Shown here one piece after another: positions 1 to 11,420 of a DNA stretch of 64,000 bases. The number at the start of each line of letters is the position of its first letter. Positions within the stretch are counted from its first letter, which is position 1. Below the pieces are notes generated by a model. The model was not told the origin of the DNA and searched no databases. It worked only from the letters and a program-made list of their open reading frames with translations. This stretch comes from Adiantum capillus-veneris. Taxonomy: Eukaryota > Streptophyta > Polypodiopsida > Polypodiales > Pteridaceae. Location of the stretch: positions 10,271,001 to 10,335,000 of the forward strand of contig CM043969.1 of the NCBI GenBank assembly GCA_014529385.2, in the 5' to 3' direction. Position numbers and translations under genes: made by a program.

Positions 1-435
1 GATGATGCATCTCCTTTCCAAAGGAGAACTTAAGAGCCTCCACCGAAGAAACGAGAAAGAAGCGAGTCTCCCGCCACCTCGGCGGAGATGGCTCCACGAA
101 GACGGCGGGCTAAATGCTCTCCATCACCACCAAAGCGGAGAAGACCATCACACTCTTCTCCACGCCATAATTCAAAGAGGGATGATAAAAAGCAAGAGAA
201 GAAAAAGGCGAGAAAGAGGACACCCTCTTCTCCATCTTCTTCATCCTCTTCCTCTTATGAAAGCTAAGGTGAAGACGACAAAGATCAAGACAACAAAAAG
301 GCAAGAAAGAGGTCACCCTCTTCTCCACCTTCTTCAAATTCTTCACCTTCTGAAGAAAGTGATGGTGCAACCTTTGAACCATCAAAAAGAAGAGGCCATA
401 GGAAATCCTATGCCGCATGGAAGAGGTCATCCAAG
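1..435 (+). pseudogene. gag: Gag N-terminal region of F, Ser/Arg/Lys-rich
   Basis: Frame 1 continues upstream of the long gag-pol frame and is interrupted by TAA at 31-33 and 265-267. The translation is very rich in Ser, Arg, Lys, Pro and Glu, with RKR- and SPSSP-type runs, ending just before the folded gag core that begins near 460. It looks like a disordered, highly basic tail, presumably for RNA binding or nuclear retention. The overlapping +2 frame open at 2-439 is a compositional shadow. The true gag start may lie before the window. Confidence 0.6.
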
Positions 436-3400
436 TTGAAGAAATTCAAAGAGGGAGGGAAGAGCATCTCTTTCCTTACCTATGATGGTACCTTTGGTGC
501 TACGGACAAAGTCTTGGCCTTTATCCAACAATTCGATGCGGCGTTTGGAGATGAGGGCTTCACGGAGTCCTCTAAGCTACGCCATGTAGCTATGCACTTT
601 CAAAAGTCCGCCAGACAATGGTGGTCTAACCTACGAGCCAACGGTGAAGCTCCACGAACATGGAAAGCTTTAAGAGCTTCCATTATGAAGCAGTTTTTGG
701 CCACCGATGCCAAAGACAAAGTACTCACCGAATGGCGAAGCTTAAAGCTCTCTCCCAATGAATCTATCCACAAATATGTAGACAAGTTTTGGGACCTACA
801 ACTCAAAGGCACTGTCTTCAAAAAGTTGGATTTTGGAGAGAAAAAGCAACAATTTTGTGCGGGCTTAACCGAAGAAATGGCGGAGTATGTCAACTCCCAA
901 AGACCACGTACCATATCGGCGGTAATACACCACACTATGGTCGCCTCTCGAATCAATTTCCAAACGGGGGCAAAAAGAAATAATAAGCCCCATGAAAACA
1001 AGGGTTCCAATGAGCCTAAGGGGAAGGACAATGTCCAAAAGTCTCCTAAGGGCAACTCCAACAAAGCTAAAGAGAAGGGAGTTTACAAAGGTAAGAATAA
1101 ACTCTCTCCTGAAGAGCTTGAGCGTTATCGTAAGGATAACCGGTGTTTCAAGTGCGGCGAACAAGGACATGCGTATCGCGCTTGTCCCCAAAAGAACAAC
1201 CGCCAAGATCCTCCTAGAGCTTCCTTGGTTGAAATCCAAGAGGAGGAGACTCACCAAACTCACCACAAAGGATCCCCTCTATGCCATGCTTGGGGAAAAG
1301 TAAGAGAACATGATGCTTTTATTCTCTTTGACCTTGGTTCTACTCACAATTTTATATCTATAGAGTTGGCCACCAAGCTAGGAATACAATCCTACAAGAT
1401 GGGAGATGTCCTACCCGCAGACAGTGCCTTCAAGGGGCAAGAAGCTTCAATCACTACCTTAATCGGGAAATTGAGGCTTCATGTCCAAGGCTATGTGGAC
1501 AAAGAGGACTTCTTTATCTCTCCTCTCAAGCATGAGGATGTAATCCTAGGGGCACCATGGTTTGACCGCCTGGCTGCCGATGTTAAATTTCCTGAAAGGA
1601 GAATCTCCTTTAAGTTCAGGAAAAAAGACATGTATATAGATGCTAAGGAAATGGGTAACACCATCCCCATTGTACATACACCAGCGTTCAACAAGTCAAT
1701 AAAGAGCTCTATTTCCGTGTACATGATTTTTGTTAAAGACTCTCAAAATGAACCTAATGCTTTAGCAAAAGAAAATAAAAGCAACCAAAAGGAATTAGAG
1801 TTATCCAATTTTCTCAAGGGGTTTCAAGATGTTTTTATTGACGACATCCCTTGTGAGCTACCTCCTAAACGAGGTAATGATGACCATGCAATTGAACTTC
1901 TTCCAGGAAGTTCACCGCCTAATAAACCTCCTTATAGAGTTTCTCAAGCTCAACAAAAGGAGATTATGCGGAAAGTGCATGAGTTAGTTGAGAAGGGTAT
2001 GGTTAGGCCAAGCTCATCTCCATTTTGCTCACCTGTGCTATTAGTGCAAAAGAAAGACGGCACATATCGTATGTGTGTCGACTATAGAGCACTAAATAGG
2101 ATCACTATCAAGAATACGTTTCCCGTTCCACGGGTAGAAGACCTATTTGATAAGCTACAAGGATCGACCTACTTCAGTAGGGTTGACCTAAAAAGTGGCT
2201 ATCATCAAATAAGGATAGTTGATCAAGACATTGTAAAGACCGCATTTCGTACTACATTTGGTCTTTACGAATACATTATCATGCCTTTTGGCTTTACCAA
2301 TGCACCAGCCACATTCAAACGCTTGATGGAGAAGCTGTTCAGGCCTCATCAAACCTTCACTGGATTGTTCTTTGATGATATTATCATCTACTCTAATTCA
2401 TTGGAGGAACACAAGCAACACCTCCAGGTAATATTTCAAGTTTTAAGAGAGAATAAACTTTATGTTAATCGAAAGAAAAGTGAACTTTTCTTGCAAGAGA
2501 TTCAGTATTTAGGTCACATTATCTCTCAAGATGGCATCCAAATGGATCCATCCAAGTTAGAGGTAATAAAAGGATGGCCTAAACCAAGGAATCTTCATGA
2601 ACTAAGAAGCTTCATAGGTATGTGTGCATACTATAGACGCTTCATAGAAAAGTTCTCACAAATTGTGGGACCATTACATGACCTAACAAAGAAAAGTGTT
2701 AGGTATACATGGTCTGCTAAGGAGAACAATGCTTTTGAAAAGCTTAAAGAAAAGCTTATCTCTCAACCTGTGCTTACACTACCGGATCTCTCAAAACCAT
2801 TTGAGGTCCAATGCGATGCTTGTGGTGATTGCCTTGGAGCTGTTTTTCTCCAAGAAGGGCACGCCATAGGCTATGAGAGTCGAAGGCTCGACCCTGTTGA
2901 GCAAGCTCTAGGCATATACGAAAAGGAACTCCTTGCAGTTCTACATGCCTTAGACTCATGGAAGCACTATTTATTGGGGACTCCTTTCATTCTGCAAACG
3001 GATCACCAAAGTCTTAAGTACTTCATGACGCAGACCAAGCTCTCCGACAAACAAATGAGGTGGGCAAATTTCCTTTCGCAATTTCATTTTCATATTGCTC
3101 ACATTGCTGGCAAGCATAATCAAGTAGTTGATGCACTCTCAAGACGGCCGAGAGTGAATGCGGTTTCCATAGCAACTCACAATGATCTATCTTCAATGAT
3201 AGATGAGTATGCTATTGATCCCGATTTTAGAGATGTGATTTCAGCCCTTGCATTAGGTAAGAAAGAAGAACCATTTACTTTACAAGATGGTTATCTTCTC
3301 TATGGCAATAGACTATGTGTTACTAACTCACTACGTAAGAAAGTAATGTATGAATCTCATGCTCCACCTTATGCTGGGCATAGAGGGATTCAGTCTACCT

Positions 3401-4104
3401 TAAAGGGAATTGAAACATATTTCTATTGGCCTACCATGAAAGTGAACATACAAGAGTATGTTTCCAAATGTGTGGTATGCCAAAAGACAAAATTTGATAG
3501 AGGGAAGCAACTTGGATTGCTTCAACCCTTGCCAATCCCTAATTCACCATGGGAGAGCATATCCATGGATTTTATCTTTGGATTGCCTAAGTCTATCCAT
3601 GGGAATACGGGAATATGGACGATAGTAGACAGGTTTAGTAAACAAGCTCATTTTATACCTGTCAAAAAGACTATCAAAGCCCATCAAATGGCAACCCTCT
3701 TTATTTCACAAATTTTCAAGTACCATGGCTTGCCCATGTCCATAGTGTCGGATAGAGATCCTAGAATGACCAGTAATTTCTGGAAGGGTCTCTTTGAGAA
3801 TTTAGGAACAAGGCTAAACTTCTCTTCGGCCTATCATCCACAAACTGATAGCCAAAGTGAAATAGCTAACCTAACCATTCTCGATCTACTAAAAGCCTAT
3901 GTAACGGAAGTAGATCAAAGATCCCAATGGGAGAAGTACTTACCCTTAGTGGAGTATGCTTACAATAACACTGTACATACTTCCACGGGAAAAGCACCTT
4001 TCGAGGTAATTGAGGGAAGATCAAAAAGTCCCTTGCTACTTAAGGTACATGGGAAGATCTTCGTTGCAGATGAGTATAGCCGAGACCTACAAGAATCTTT
4101 CTAA
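436..4104 (+). pseudogene. gag-pol: F gag-protease-RT-RNase H-integrase polyprotein
   Basis: 1222 codons. Order seen: gag core (residues ~1-190), a CCHC zinc knuckle CFKCGEQGHAYRAC near residue 237, retropepsin near 299, RT with an FFDD active site near 647, RNase H near 790 with D, E, TDH and DALS residues present, the integrase HHCC zinc finger (CVVCQ) and the integrase core with D, D and E visible (SMDF, VSDRD, SQSE). Role: reverse transcription and integration of the element. Oddities: the protease reads DLG where DTG or DSG is expected, and RT has FFDD rather than YVDD. The frame ends at a TAA inside the integrase C-terminal part but continues in the same frame beyond it. Confidence 0.88.
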
Positions 4105-4647
4105 AAGATTAAGGATGCTATCTCTATCTCATAGCAAAGGCAAAAGGCTGTTGCTGACAAGCAGAGAAGAGCCCAAGCCTTTAAAGAAAACGATTGGGTC
4201 TTGTTAAAGTTTCCCAAGGCTCGATTAAGGCACACAACGGGAAAGAATCCTACGGGTCACCAAAAGTACTATGCTAAACTAGCAAAAAGGTACTATGGTC
4301 CCTTTCAGATTCTTAGGCCAATCAATGAGATGGCCTATCAACTCAAGTTGCCCAATCATTGGCTCATACACAATGCTTTTCATGTGAGCCTATTAAAGCC
4401 TTACAAAGGAGAGCCACCTCAAGAACCAACTATTGAAGACCCACCGGAGATCGAGGACCAAGAAGAGGTGCTGCAGCCCGAGTCCATTCTCCGACATGAA
4501 GACAAGGTACTAAGAGGCGGTAAGACTATCCAACGATATCTTATTAAGTTTAAGAATTATCCTTTTGAAGATGCTAGATGGATGCAAGGCATACAATTAA
4601 AGGATAACCTAAACCTTGTCAATGCTTACAATGCTTCCCAAGAGTAA
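4105..4647 (+). pseudogene. pol: F integrase C-terminus and chromodomain
   Basis: This is the same frame as the main polyprotein, separated from it by TAA at 4102-4104 and TAG at 4135-4137. The reading covers the integrase C-terminal beta-barrel (GPFQILRPINEMAYQLKLP) and then a chromodomain at about 4480-4630 (aromatic-rich YLIKFKNYPFEDARWM). In chromoviruses this domain reads histone marks and steers integration to heterochromatin. The second stop replaces a position where relatives usually have a polar residue, so both stops look like point mutations. Ends at TAA 4645-4647. Confidence 0.85.
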
Positions 4648-5003
4648 GCAAATGTACAAAATGTTAAAAATGAACAAAATTTTTGTCTTATAAGACTCTC
4701 TTTTTTTTTATTTGTGCACAAAAATGAAGTAGTATGCATGCTTAGATCAAGTTTGCGGAGACGACGTCTCCCAAACACCAAGGAGAGCTTGTCACTCTAC
4801 TATGGAAGACTGATAGGACTAATGTGCAGACATGCTTGCGGCAACCTCAGGCTCTCAAGCGCCAAATGGACTAGTCATCCATTGTGGAATGATGTCGTAG
4901 GGTAACATAGGGATCCTCTACCCGCTAAGAAAAGGACTCATGAACATGCTTTATCTTCTCTACACCATAGTCGAGGACGACTATGATTTCAAGAGAGAGG
5001 TAA
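4648..5003 (+). promoter_or_regulatory. F 3' untranslated spacer with polypurine tract
   Basis: Non-coding spacer between the chromodomain stop and the 3' LTR. A purine run CAAGAGAGAGG at 4990-5000, three bases before the LTR, is the probable polypurine tract that primes plus-strand DNA synthesis. The short open frames here are not convincing. Confidence 0.6.
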
Positions 5004-6555
5004 TGTCATAATAATCAATATCTAATTCTCCTAAATGATTTTCTCATATTACAGTGATCATTTAATGTGGGGAAGGCCAAGGGAGAAAAATCTAGAATAT
5101 TGGTTAAGCTAGCAGACCGGCCACAGTAGGGATCCAAAGGAGGGAAAATAGGGATCCAAAGGGGGGGGCATCTGCAAAAGAGCCATGTGCAACAATGGGC
5201 TAAAAAGACCCTAAGGTTCAGCCCATTAAGACTTCCAAAATGCTAAGGTTCCAAAATTCAAAGGTTGTGTCCAAAGGTCAACCCTAGGGAAAATTGGATG
5301 CTTTGTGTGTGCCCTAAAAGTCTTTGCACATCCCTACATGGGAGGGGGCGAGGTAGGGGATGAGAGAGAAAGCCACACACACACACACACACACGCTCCC
5401 TTTACACAAAGGGAATGAGGGACACATGTCAGCTCCCTAGGCCAGATGCCCACAAGGTGTGCCCAATTTCTATTGGATGACCCTTGAAGTGGACCAATGA
5501 GAATTAAGCTAGAGTAAATCTAGTTTAATTAATTAAAAAACATTTAATAAAAGAAACCAATGAGAATTAAGTCTCCTAGAAGACTATTGGGCAGTCTCCC
5601 AAGGGGTCCAATGAGCATTCAGGAGCCCCATGGCTTGCCTGATTCCTATTGGCCAGGAGGCAAAGGGGCCAATGAGAGTTTAGTTTAATTATTTAATTAC
5701 CTAAAGCTCTCCCAAAAGGGGAAAGGGGGACACATGTCAGAAGGCTATCACTTATGCTGCTTAATTGTAATTGGCTTGACTTGGGGAGGGCCAATGAGGC
5801 TTCAGCAAGAGCAATTAGCAAGAGGGCTCGCCTAAGAGAGAGAGGGGGCTGATTTTTTCAAGGCATTATCACACACACACTCACACAAGCTCATGTGTGA
5901 AGAAAGAGAAGACTATCTCTTCCCAAGCTTTAATGGAGAACTCCTCACCTACTCCAAGATTGTAAGATAGAAGCCTACATCAACACTCTCTTGGCATGTG
6001 GATGCAAATCCAACCAAGAGCCAAGTTTCAATGCATGCTCATCTCCTCTACCAAGCTAATTACTAAGCTAAGCTATGCTACATATGAGTGATTATGTGAG
6101 GAGATGTACATCTTTCTCGTAAGATACTCTTTCTTCCTCTCAATCTACTCTCATACCCTGCTAGCTCTCACCATCTTCGAAGGTGTGTGAGGTCTTGGGT
6201 TTGAGAACGGGGATAATTCAAGTTGTGTTTGTTAAGTGTTTTGCTTAGTGCATGAAGTTTCCATCTTCATTGCACTAGCTAGTCTTGAAGGAACACAAAG
6301 AATTGTATTGTACAATGTCTCTCTTGATGGGAGAAACCATAATACAAAGCCTTTGGAGGGGGGACCGGCTCCATGAAAATCCAGTCCTCAACTGTTGTCA
6401 ATAGCTTAAATTCTCTCTCTTTTGAAAGTATTGTGGATGCTGTCTAACTAGGTGTTATGATTTTTGTTGCTCTCTCCACCCAAGGACTCTTGTAATTCTC
6501 ATTAGGAATCTATTCTAATGAAATGCCCACTATGTTCATGCTAATTTCCGCTACA
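5004..6555 (+). repeat. 3' LTR of F (right end approximate)
   Basis: Begins TGTCATAATAATC immediately after the polypurine tract. Contains a (CA)n microsatellite near 5376-5394 and several repeated 'CCAATGAG' phrases between 5480 and 5800. The end is set at a CTACA near 6555 by analogy with chromovirus LTRs. There is no second copy to confirm it. Confidence 0.55.
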
Positions 6556-7411
6556 CATAAGTTATTAGGCCATTAAATGTTACAAGGAGGGTCTCGTGAA
6601 GAGAGAGCTTTTAGGTGAGGAGGGTTTGAGAGAGAAGAGAGCTCATGTGCTTGTGTGCACACCTCGAAAACGAAGGCAAAAGAAGGAAAACCTAACTCTC
6701 GACGAAGGACCTACGAGTGTCTTCATGATAAATCTTTCGTGCCCGTCAAGGTTGTGACGACGAGGCTGTTTGTACTAGGTCGTGCTGAGAAAAGGAAAGC
6801 AAGGATTGCCCGCATTTTTGGTGTCACTTCCCTTCCCCCCCCTCTGTTCTGCTGCTCTTGTGCTTGTGTCCGCAGTGTCGGGTGTGTGTGTAGGCAAATG
6901 TGCCCCCATCGCACCGGTGGTGTCATGTGGCAAAGAGAGAGAAGGCAGCTCTGAGTGTGTGTGGGAAGCTGCAAAGTGTGTCATGCGGTGCCTATGTGTC
7001 CGATCGTGATCTAATATAGTGTGATCAACTCGAGAGGTGTGCAGGCGGTGGTGTGCTAGCAAGAAAGAGGATTTTGAAGGTGAATCCCAGTGGATTGGGG
7101 TGTTGTGTTTACCCTGAGCTGTAGAGAGGGAAATTGTTTGTGTCCTGGGTGTGTACCCCCTTTCCCCTCTCCAACGTGCTGTAAAGTGCACAATCAATTC
7201 CTTGTGTCTATTTATGAAATTGAGATTCGGTAGGGGTTTAGGTAATCTCGGCAATTTGGGAGAAAGTTTGAGTAGAGCATTTATAGAAGAGAGTGTGAAT
7301 CATGGAGATAGATTATCCACCATTGTAGAAGAAGTCAAAGACACCTACTACTCGGATACACGCACAAAAATGTCATCTATGTTTATGGGAACTTATTTTG
7401 AAGTTGGGGGG
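6556..7411. other. Unassigned intergenic/relic DNA
   Basis: No protein domain recognised. Several short open frames on both strands (for example 7151-7417 +) have no supporting features. The last bases, GAAGTTGGGGGG at about 7400-7411, resemble a polypurine tract and abut the A1 LTR, so this stretch may be the 3' end of another A-like element rather than host DNA. Confidence 0.35.
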
Positions 7412-8302
7412 TGTTGACAGGTGGGTCAACAACATGACATAAATCAACAAAGCCTTATTTTTTGAGAGTTATGAAATACTACGAATTATGGTTAAAAACA
7501 TCATTTGTAATGAGTAGCTAGTCTAGTTGCAGAAGCCCGGGTACAATGGGACTTTCAAATTGAAAATACAAAGCCATTTTACCACTTGAACTCTAGTTTA
7601 GGTTTAACCTATGGTAGCCTTAGTATATAAGGTACCTAGGTCATTTTGTAAAGAGAAATTTTATCATAATCAAGTTTAAGCTGCCATCCATTGTGTGTGA
7701 GAGAGGAAGAGAGAGAGCATGAGCTTCATCCAAGTGCTACTCCCTACTTGTTTATCACATTGGAGATCCAATTGCACCATCAACGCCAAATATTCCTCGT
7801 GGAATGGAGTACGCACACTGACACATCTATCAAATGATGTCTGTTTTATGCTTGCAAGTAGTCATTAGAATAGTGGCGACATAAGCTACACATAGGTATT
7901 CATAGATTTGAGTTTTGGGTACTTCCAAAATACTGCTTTGTCTTCATACTTGTTTTTTTTGGATGGGTCTAGAGTGAGGGTTTTGAGTGAAAAGGATTTT
8001 GGACATGTGTATCCTAGTGAGGAGATGGTGTTCCTTAAGTTTCATATGATTCTTGTATGGTTTAGTGAGTTTCCTTCCGTTTGTGTGTATGTGGGTTGGT
8101 GGTGTAGTTGAAAGCAGTGAGATTCTAGATTTTTGTTTATTTATCCTTCTAGAGTGTTGTATGTGTGGGATGGTCTTAGCCAGACAAGCTAAAAAGATTG
8201 CCTATGTGTGCCTATCATGTCATATGTGTCCTCGATTGACATTATGTTCATCTAGGTTGTGTTGCATGCACTTTATAGGTGTTGTGATGCACTCCTGTAA
8301 CA
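7412..8302 (+). repeat. 5' LTR of A1
   Basis: Starts TGTTGAC and ends CTGTAACA, directly followed by T and the primer site. It aligns along its length with 45193-46144, which defines the ends. A 7-bp inverted repeat (TGTTGAC at 7412-7418, GTCAACA at 7425-7431) opens the LTR. A TATATAAG box lies at 7624-7631. Confidence 0.85.
7624..7631 (+). promoter_or_regulatory. TATA box of A1 LTR
   Basis: TATATAAG, at the equivalent place in A2 (45404-45411) and in the related C LTR (57798-57805). Likely core promoter separating U3 from R. Confidence 0.65.
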
Positions 8303-8303
8303 T

Positions 8304-8321
8304 TGGCACCATTGCCGGGGA
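8304..8321 (+). promoter_or_regulatory. Primer-binding site of A1 (tRNA-Asp type)
   Basis: TGGCACCATTGCCGGGGA one base after the LTR. It differs by two C-to-T or G-to-A type changes from the complement of the plant tRNA-Asp 3' end (TGGCGCCGTTGCCGGGGA), which is seen intact in element C. Confidence 0.8.
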
Positions 8322-9390
8322 CACAAGGACTTGAGTAGGTATTTTTACTAGCACTCGTTTGATGGTTGCTTGCTTTAGTTTTGGCTAAAGAAAGAATTTT
8401 TATTAAGTGGATCGGAAGAGGTTATTCGGAGATCAAGTGGATAGCCAGGAAGCGTGTGTCTTGCCAAGGGTCTACGACTAGGTAGATTTAGTTAGGATTT
8501 GTAGTATTAGTGGTAGATTAGAGTAGCTATTGGTGGTTGAGTGACTTGTGAGGCGATAAAAGCATTTGCTAGTCCGTGTGTGACATTGAAGCACTTTTCT
8601 AATCATAGATGCAAAATCCCATATGGAATAGCTTTAGGTAAGTGATCTCATTTTGATCTATATCTATTCATCATTGATTTATTTGCTCAAGAATTTGTTT
8701 GCATTTGCAATCTTTGAAAATTTTTCTTCTGAGGAAAAAATACAATAAACATCTTTCTGCTGACATTTTTGCATGAGTGATTGGTGATGAGCATATAAAA
8801 GGGCATGTGCAAGGGTTCTGTGTACAAAAAATGCAATTCTGTAAACTTGAACATCATATGTCTGTGATGTCTCAAGGTGCATTTAGAGACATAAACTTGA
8901 CTGCACCCTAGGTACATACTGAGACTAGAGTTTTGACTAACTCTTGACACACAAAAGACAAAAGACGGAGTGTTTGAAACAAAAAATAGAAAAACTTGTG
9001 ATTATGAGTACATTTCTACATGAGAATTGATAGAAGTGCTTGAAAGCGAGTACTAGAGGCTTGGGGATGCTTGTAAATGAATTCTATCCAAAAATTCATC
9101 AGCAGACATCATACGTGTTGTGATATTTGAAGAGTGGTTCTGGTAGCAAATTTGAACTTTTGACATTATACCCATCTTCTACATGTTGTATTGACAACAT
9201 ACACCAAATTTGATATCATTTGGGCTTATAGATTGAATTGTACTCTTTCTGAGGATTTCCTTGTCAAAAGTGGTGATTTTGTGAAATTTTAAGTTCCAAA
9301 ATTTTTTGTGAGCAGATTTTCTTGTTCTACACATCAAGGGGCACCTGTGGAACCAAAATTGATTTTCGACCACCTGGACATCATACGCGT
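8322..9390 (+). repeat. A1 leader, left part: periodic palindrome units
   Basis: Non-coding. Palindrome units start at 8849 (degenerate), 9104 (degenerate) and 9376 (cut by B1 at 9390). The full palindrome is half-site AGACATCATACG followed by its reverse complement. Units share phrases such as 'CAAATTT...ATTTGG' and 'CAAGG(A/G)GTACC'. The part nearest the primer site is related to the same region in A2 and C. Confidence 0.8.
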
Positions 9391-10442
9391 TGTGAGCGGG
9401 ATGGAAACACACAGAACGCCTCTATAATGACCCGACACACACTCTTGGGAAGATACACACACACACACTATGGTGCACCACTCGGCTTACACAACACACC
9501 TGTGGCCGAGACAGGAAACACACCTATGGAGTGAGAGGAGAGAAGCTACCCACTTGCCCACTCCACACACACACACACACACACACACACTCAAAAAACT
9601 CAGCTCAAAAGAGGAGAAATTCTGATGTTTAGATACAAATGAGCTTGGGCCAACACCAATGGCGCAAATAGCTCACACAATATGGGTAAAAGATACCAGA
9701 TACAATCACAAATTGGAGCAGAAGCTTCGCTCATAGGAGAAACTTACACAGCCAAAATAGCAGAAAAAGAGTGAGGAATTTGGCAAAATGGACAGCACCA
9801 TCGCGTCCAGAACGGCCCAAAACCCCAGTCTACAATGTCAATGTGCTCAAATCCGACATTGGATGAGCAGTTTACGACCAAAACAGGCTCCAAAAACCCC
9901 AAAAACACACCTGCGGCTGTTTCTCCTCTCTTCTCCACGTTTTTTCTGGTCTTCTCTCAGGTTTTTCAGTTCCCACACTTAGCTTTATTAGTTGGGCACC
10001 CTTGGCCTTTTAGATGACCTCAAACAGACCCCGAGCAGGCCAAAAACTGACCTCGCAGTGCATAGTTGTCACCTTTTTGCATCATCCGCACACCTGGCAC
10101 TCAGTTTTTCCCAATAATGCATCCTAAAACCATGTGAAGTGGCCCAAAAAAGTGATCCTCATGATGACCTTTCTGCATAAGTATCACAAGAAAACACCCA
10201 CGTCGTGTCCGTACTTCTCCGCGTGCAAGTATTGACCCCGTTGTCGAGAAATTTGCGGTCTTGCCAGGAAAGCACCGGGCTTATGGCTGTGAGAGTTTGT
10301 GAGAGAACTCAACGAAAACTATATGAAGGAGTTAAACCATAGATGCCATGAAGACTAGGGTTTGGAAAGAAGTGCAATCAAAGAAGACTCACTCTTTCTC
10401 TCTTGCACTCACACACACAAAGAAAGAACGCAAAAGAGAATG

Positions 10443-10655
10443 TCAAAACAATACGAAGATGAAAACATCAAAGCTATGGTCATATCGTATCATGGGTAAT
10501 ATGAAAGGGTTAATGGATGAGTTAATTGCATTCAATCTTGGCTGACCAAATAGGCTACGAATTGTTCTTTGGAATTGTAGTTTTGTGCTTACCATAATAT
10601 ATATATTTTGTCTAGTGATTGGGATTAATTGTGTGTACAAATCCTCTTGGTTCAT
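10443..10655 (-). CDS. Mini-ORF G2, SFDV-tail small protein
   Basis: 70 aa, intact. It shares with G1, B1, B3 and D the phrases LFG..RL, P.ILP.I.Y and a C-terminal SFDVFIFVLF directly before the stop. Its ATG overlaps the stop of G1 as ATGA. The N-terminal third is the most divergent of the five copies. Function unknown; see G1. Confidence 0.55.
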   Translation of the reverse strand: MNQEDLYTQLIPITRQNIYIMVSTKLQFQRTIRSLFGQPRLNAINSSINPFILPMIRYDHSFDVFIFVLF

Positions 10656-10870
10656 AGCAAGATAACTACGCTTACATCAAAAGAAAAATTATAGTCTATG
10701 AGAGGTAGTATGATGGGATCCGGTGATAGAAGTATTTCATTGAGCCTTTCAGGGCCGAAGAGAAACACTATACGTTGTTGAAAGTGTATTTTACGGCTAA
10801 TCCATACGTTAATTCTAATAGACCGTATAGAGTGAAAGCGATAGAAATGATCATCATGTGGGTTATTCAT
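10652..10870 (-). CDS. Mini-ORF G1, SFDV-tail small protein
   Basis: 72 aa, intact. Pattern seen: N-terminal Asn/Asp-rich start, FH.IR.IRINV, RKI.FQQRIVF.FG..RL.EIL, P.P.ILP.I.Y and SFDV-hydrophobic-stop. The same pattern lies just upstream of gag in B1 (18000-18218), B3 (49849-50067) and D (33955-34182). No Cys/His cluster; the C-terminus is hydrophobic but short for a membrane anchor. It lies ~540 bp downstream of the G TATA box, so it would sit in the 5' leader of an LTR transcript. I do not recognise the family. Confidence 0.6.
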   Translation of the reverse strand: MNNPHDDHFYRFHSIRSIRINVWISRKIHFQQRIVFLFGPERLNEILLSPDPIILPLIDYNFSFDVSVVILL

Positions 10871-11412
10871 CTAGGATAGTATGTGAGAAATGTAGATATG
10901 AGAGAAGTGAAGAGATGAGAAGTTTCCCTCCCAAGCCCTATTCTTGCCCGTAGGCAATAAGGATACTGCGGGGAGAGATGTACCTGTAGCAAAGAGAACC
11001 TAGAGAGGATGAATTACTAAGAATGAGAGAGATAGGTTTGGTTAAGGAGATGAGATTAGATACATATATATATGTTGGATTAGAGATGAAAATGAAAACA
11101 ACAAGAAATCAAGAAAACATCAATGTAGAACACATCTTACTTGAAACCCTTCGGCACCATTATTGATGGGAGAGAGAAGAAGAGGGGAGAATTCAACGTT
11201 GATTGATACGCCAAGTACAACACCTTCTTTGATTAGAGTTGATCTTCCAACGATAGCGTACAAGAATGGCTAGTCTTCCTCTAGGAGAAAGTGTAGGCTT
11301 GGGCTTATGTTAATGGGACTAAGTACAATTAGGCATTACTACTCACTCCCTCAAGAATTCCTCTCATCAATGGCTTGAATACTTGAGTTCCTTCCAAGGA
11401 AGAAGAGGTCCC

Positions 11413-11420
11413 CTTTTATA
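11413..11420 (-). promoter_or_regulatory. TATA box of G
   Basis: TATAAAAG on the - strand within CACCTATAAAAGGGG. It gives G a U3 of ~0.8 kb and a transcribed part containing both mini-ORFs. Confidence 0.5.

Larger units (their letters stand above)
1..6555 (+). mobile_element. Element F: Ty3-type chromovirus, 5' truncated by window
   Basis: Seen: one frame carries gag, protease, reverse transcriptase, RNase H, integrase and a C-terminal chromodomain, followed by a purine-rich tract and a TG-initiated 3' LTR. This order and the chromodomain place it among plant chromoviruses. The 5' LTR and primer site lie before the window. The frame runs ~4.6 kb without an evident frameshift but has in-frame stops at 31-33, 265-267, 4102-4104 and 4135-4137, so it is a decayed copy. 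The right end is uncertain because no paired LTR is available; I place it near a CTACA at 6551-6555. Confidence 0.85.

Noticed and set aside
110-430. Open frame on the - strand opposite the F gag N-terminus
   Set aside because: Shadow of the Arg/Ser-rich coding strand; no motif and no support from F domain order.
5376-5394. (CA)n and other CA/GT runs as telomere-like or special elements
   Set aside because: Plain microsatellites inside LTRs, varying in length between copies.
6655-7254. Open frames on both strands between F and A1 as host genes
   Set aside because: Overlapping frames on opposite strands, no domains, some only with non-ATG starts. No splice-consistent gene structure seen.
11136-11155. 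TGGTGCCGAAGG-type sequence in G as a primer-binding site
   Set aside because: If used, the flanking would-be LTR ends do not match the TGTCG/CGACA ends of G, so no consistent LTR pair results.
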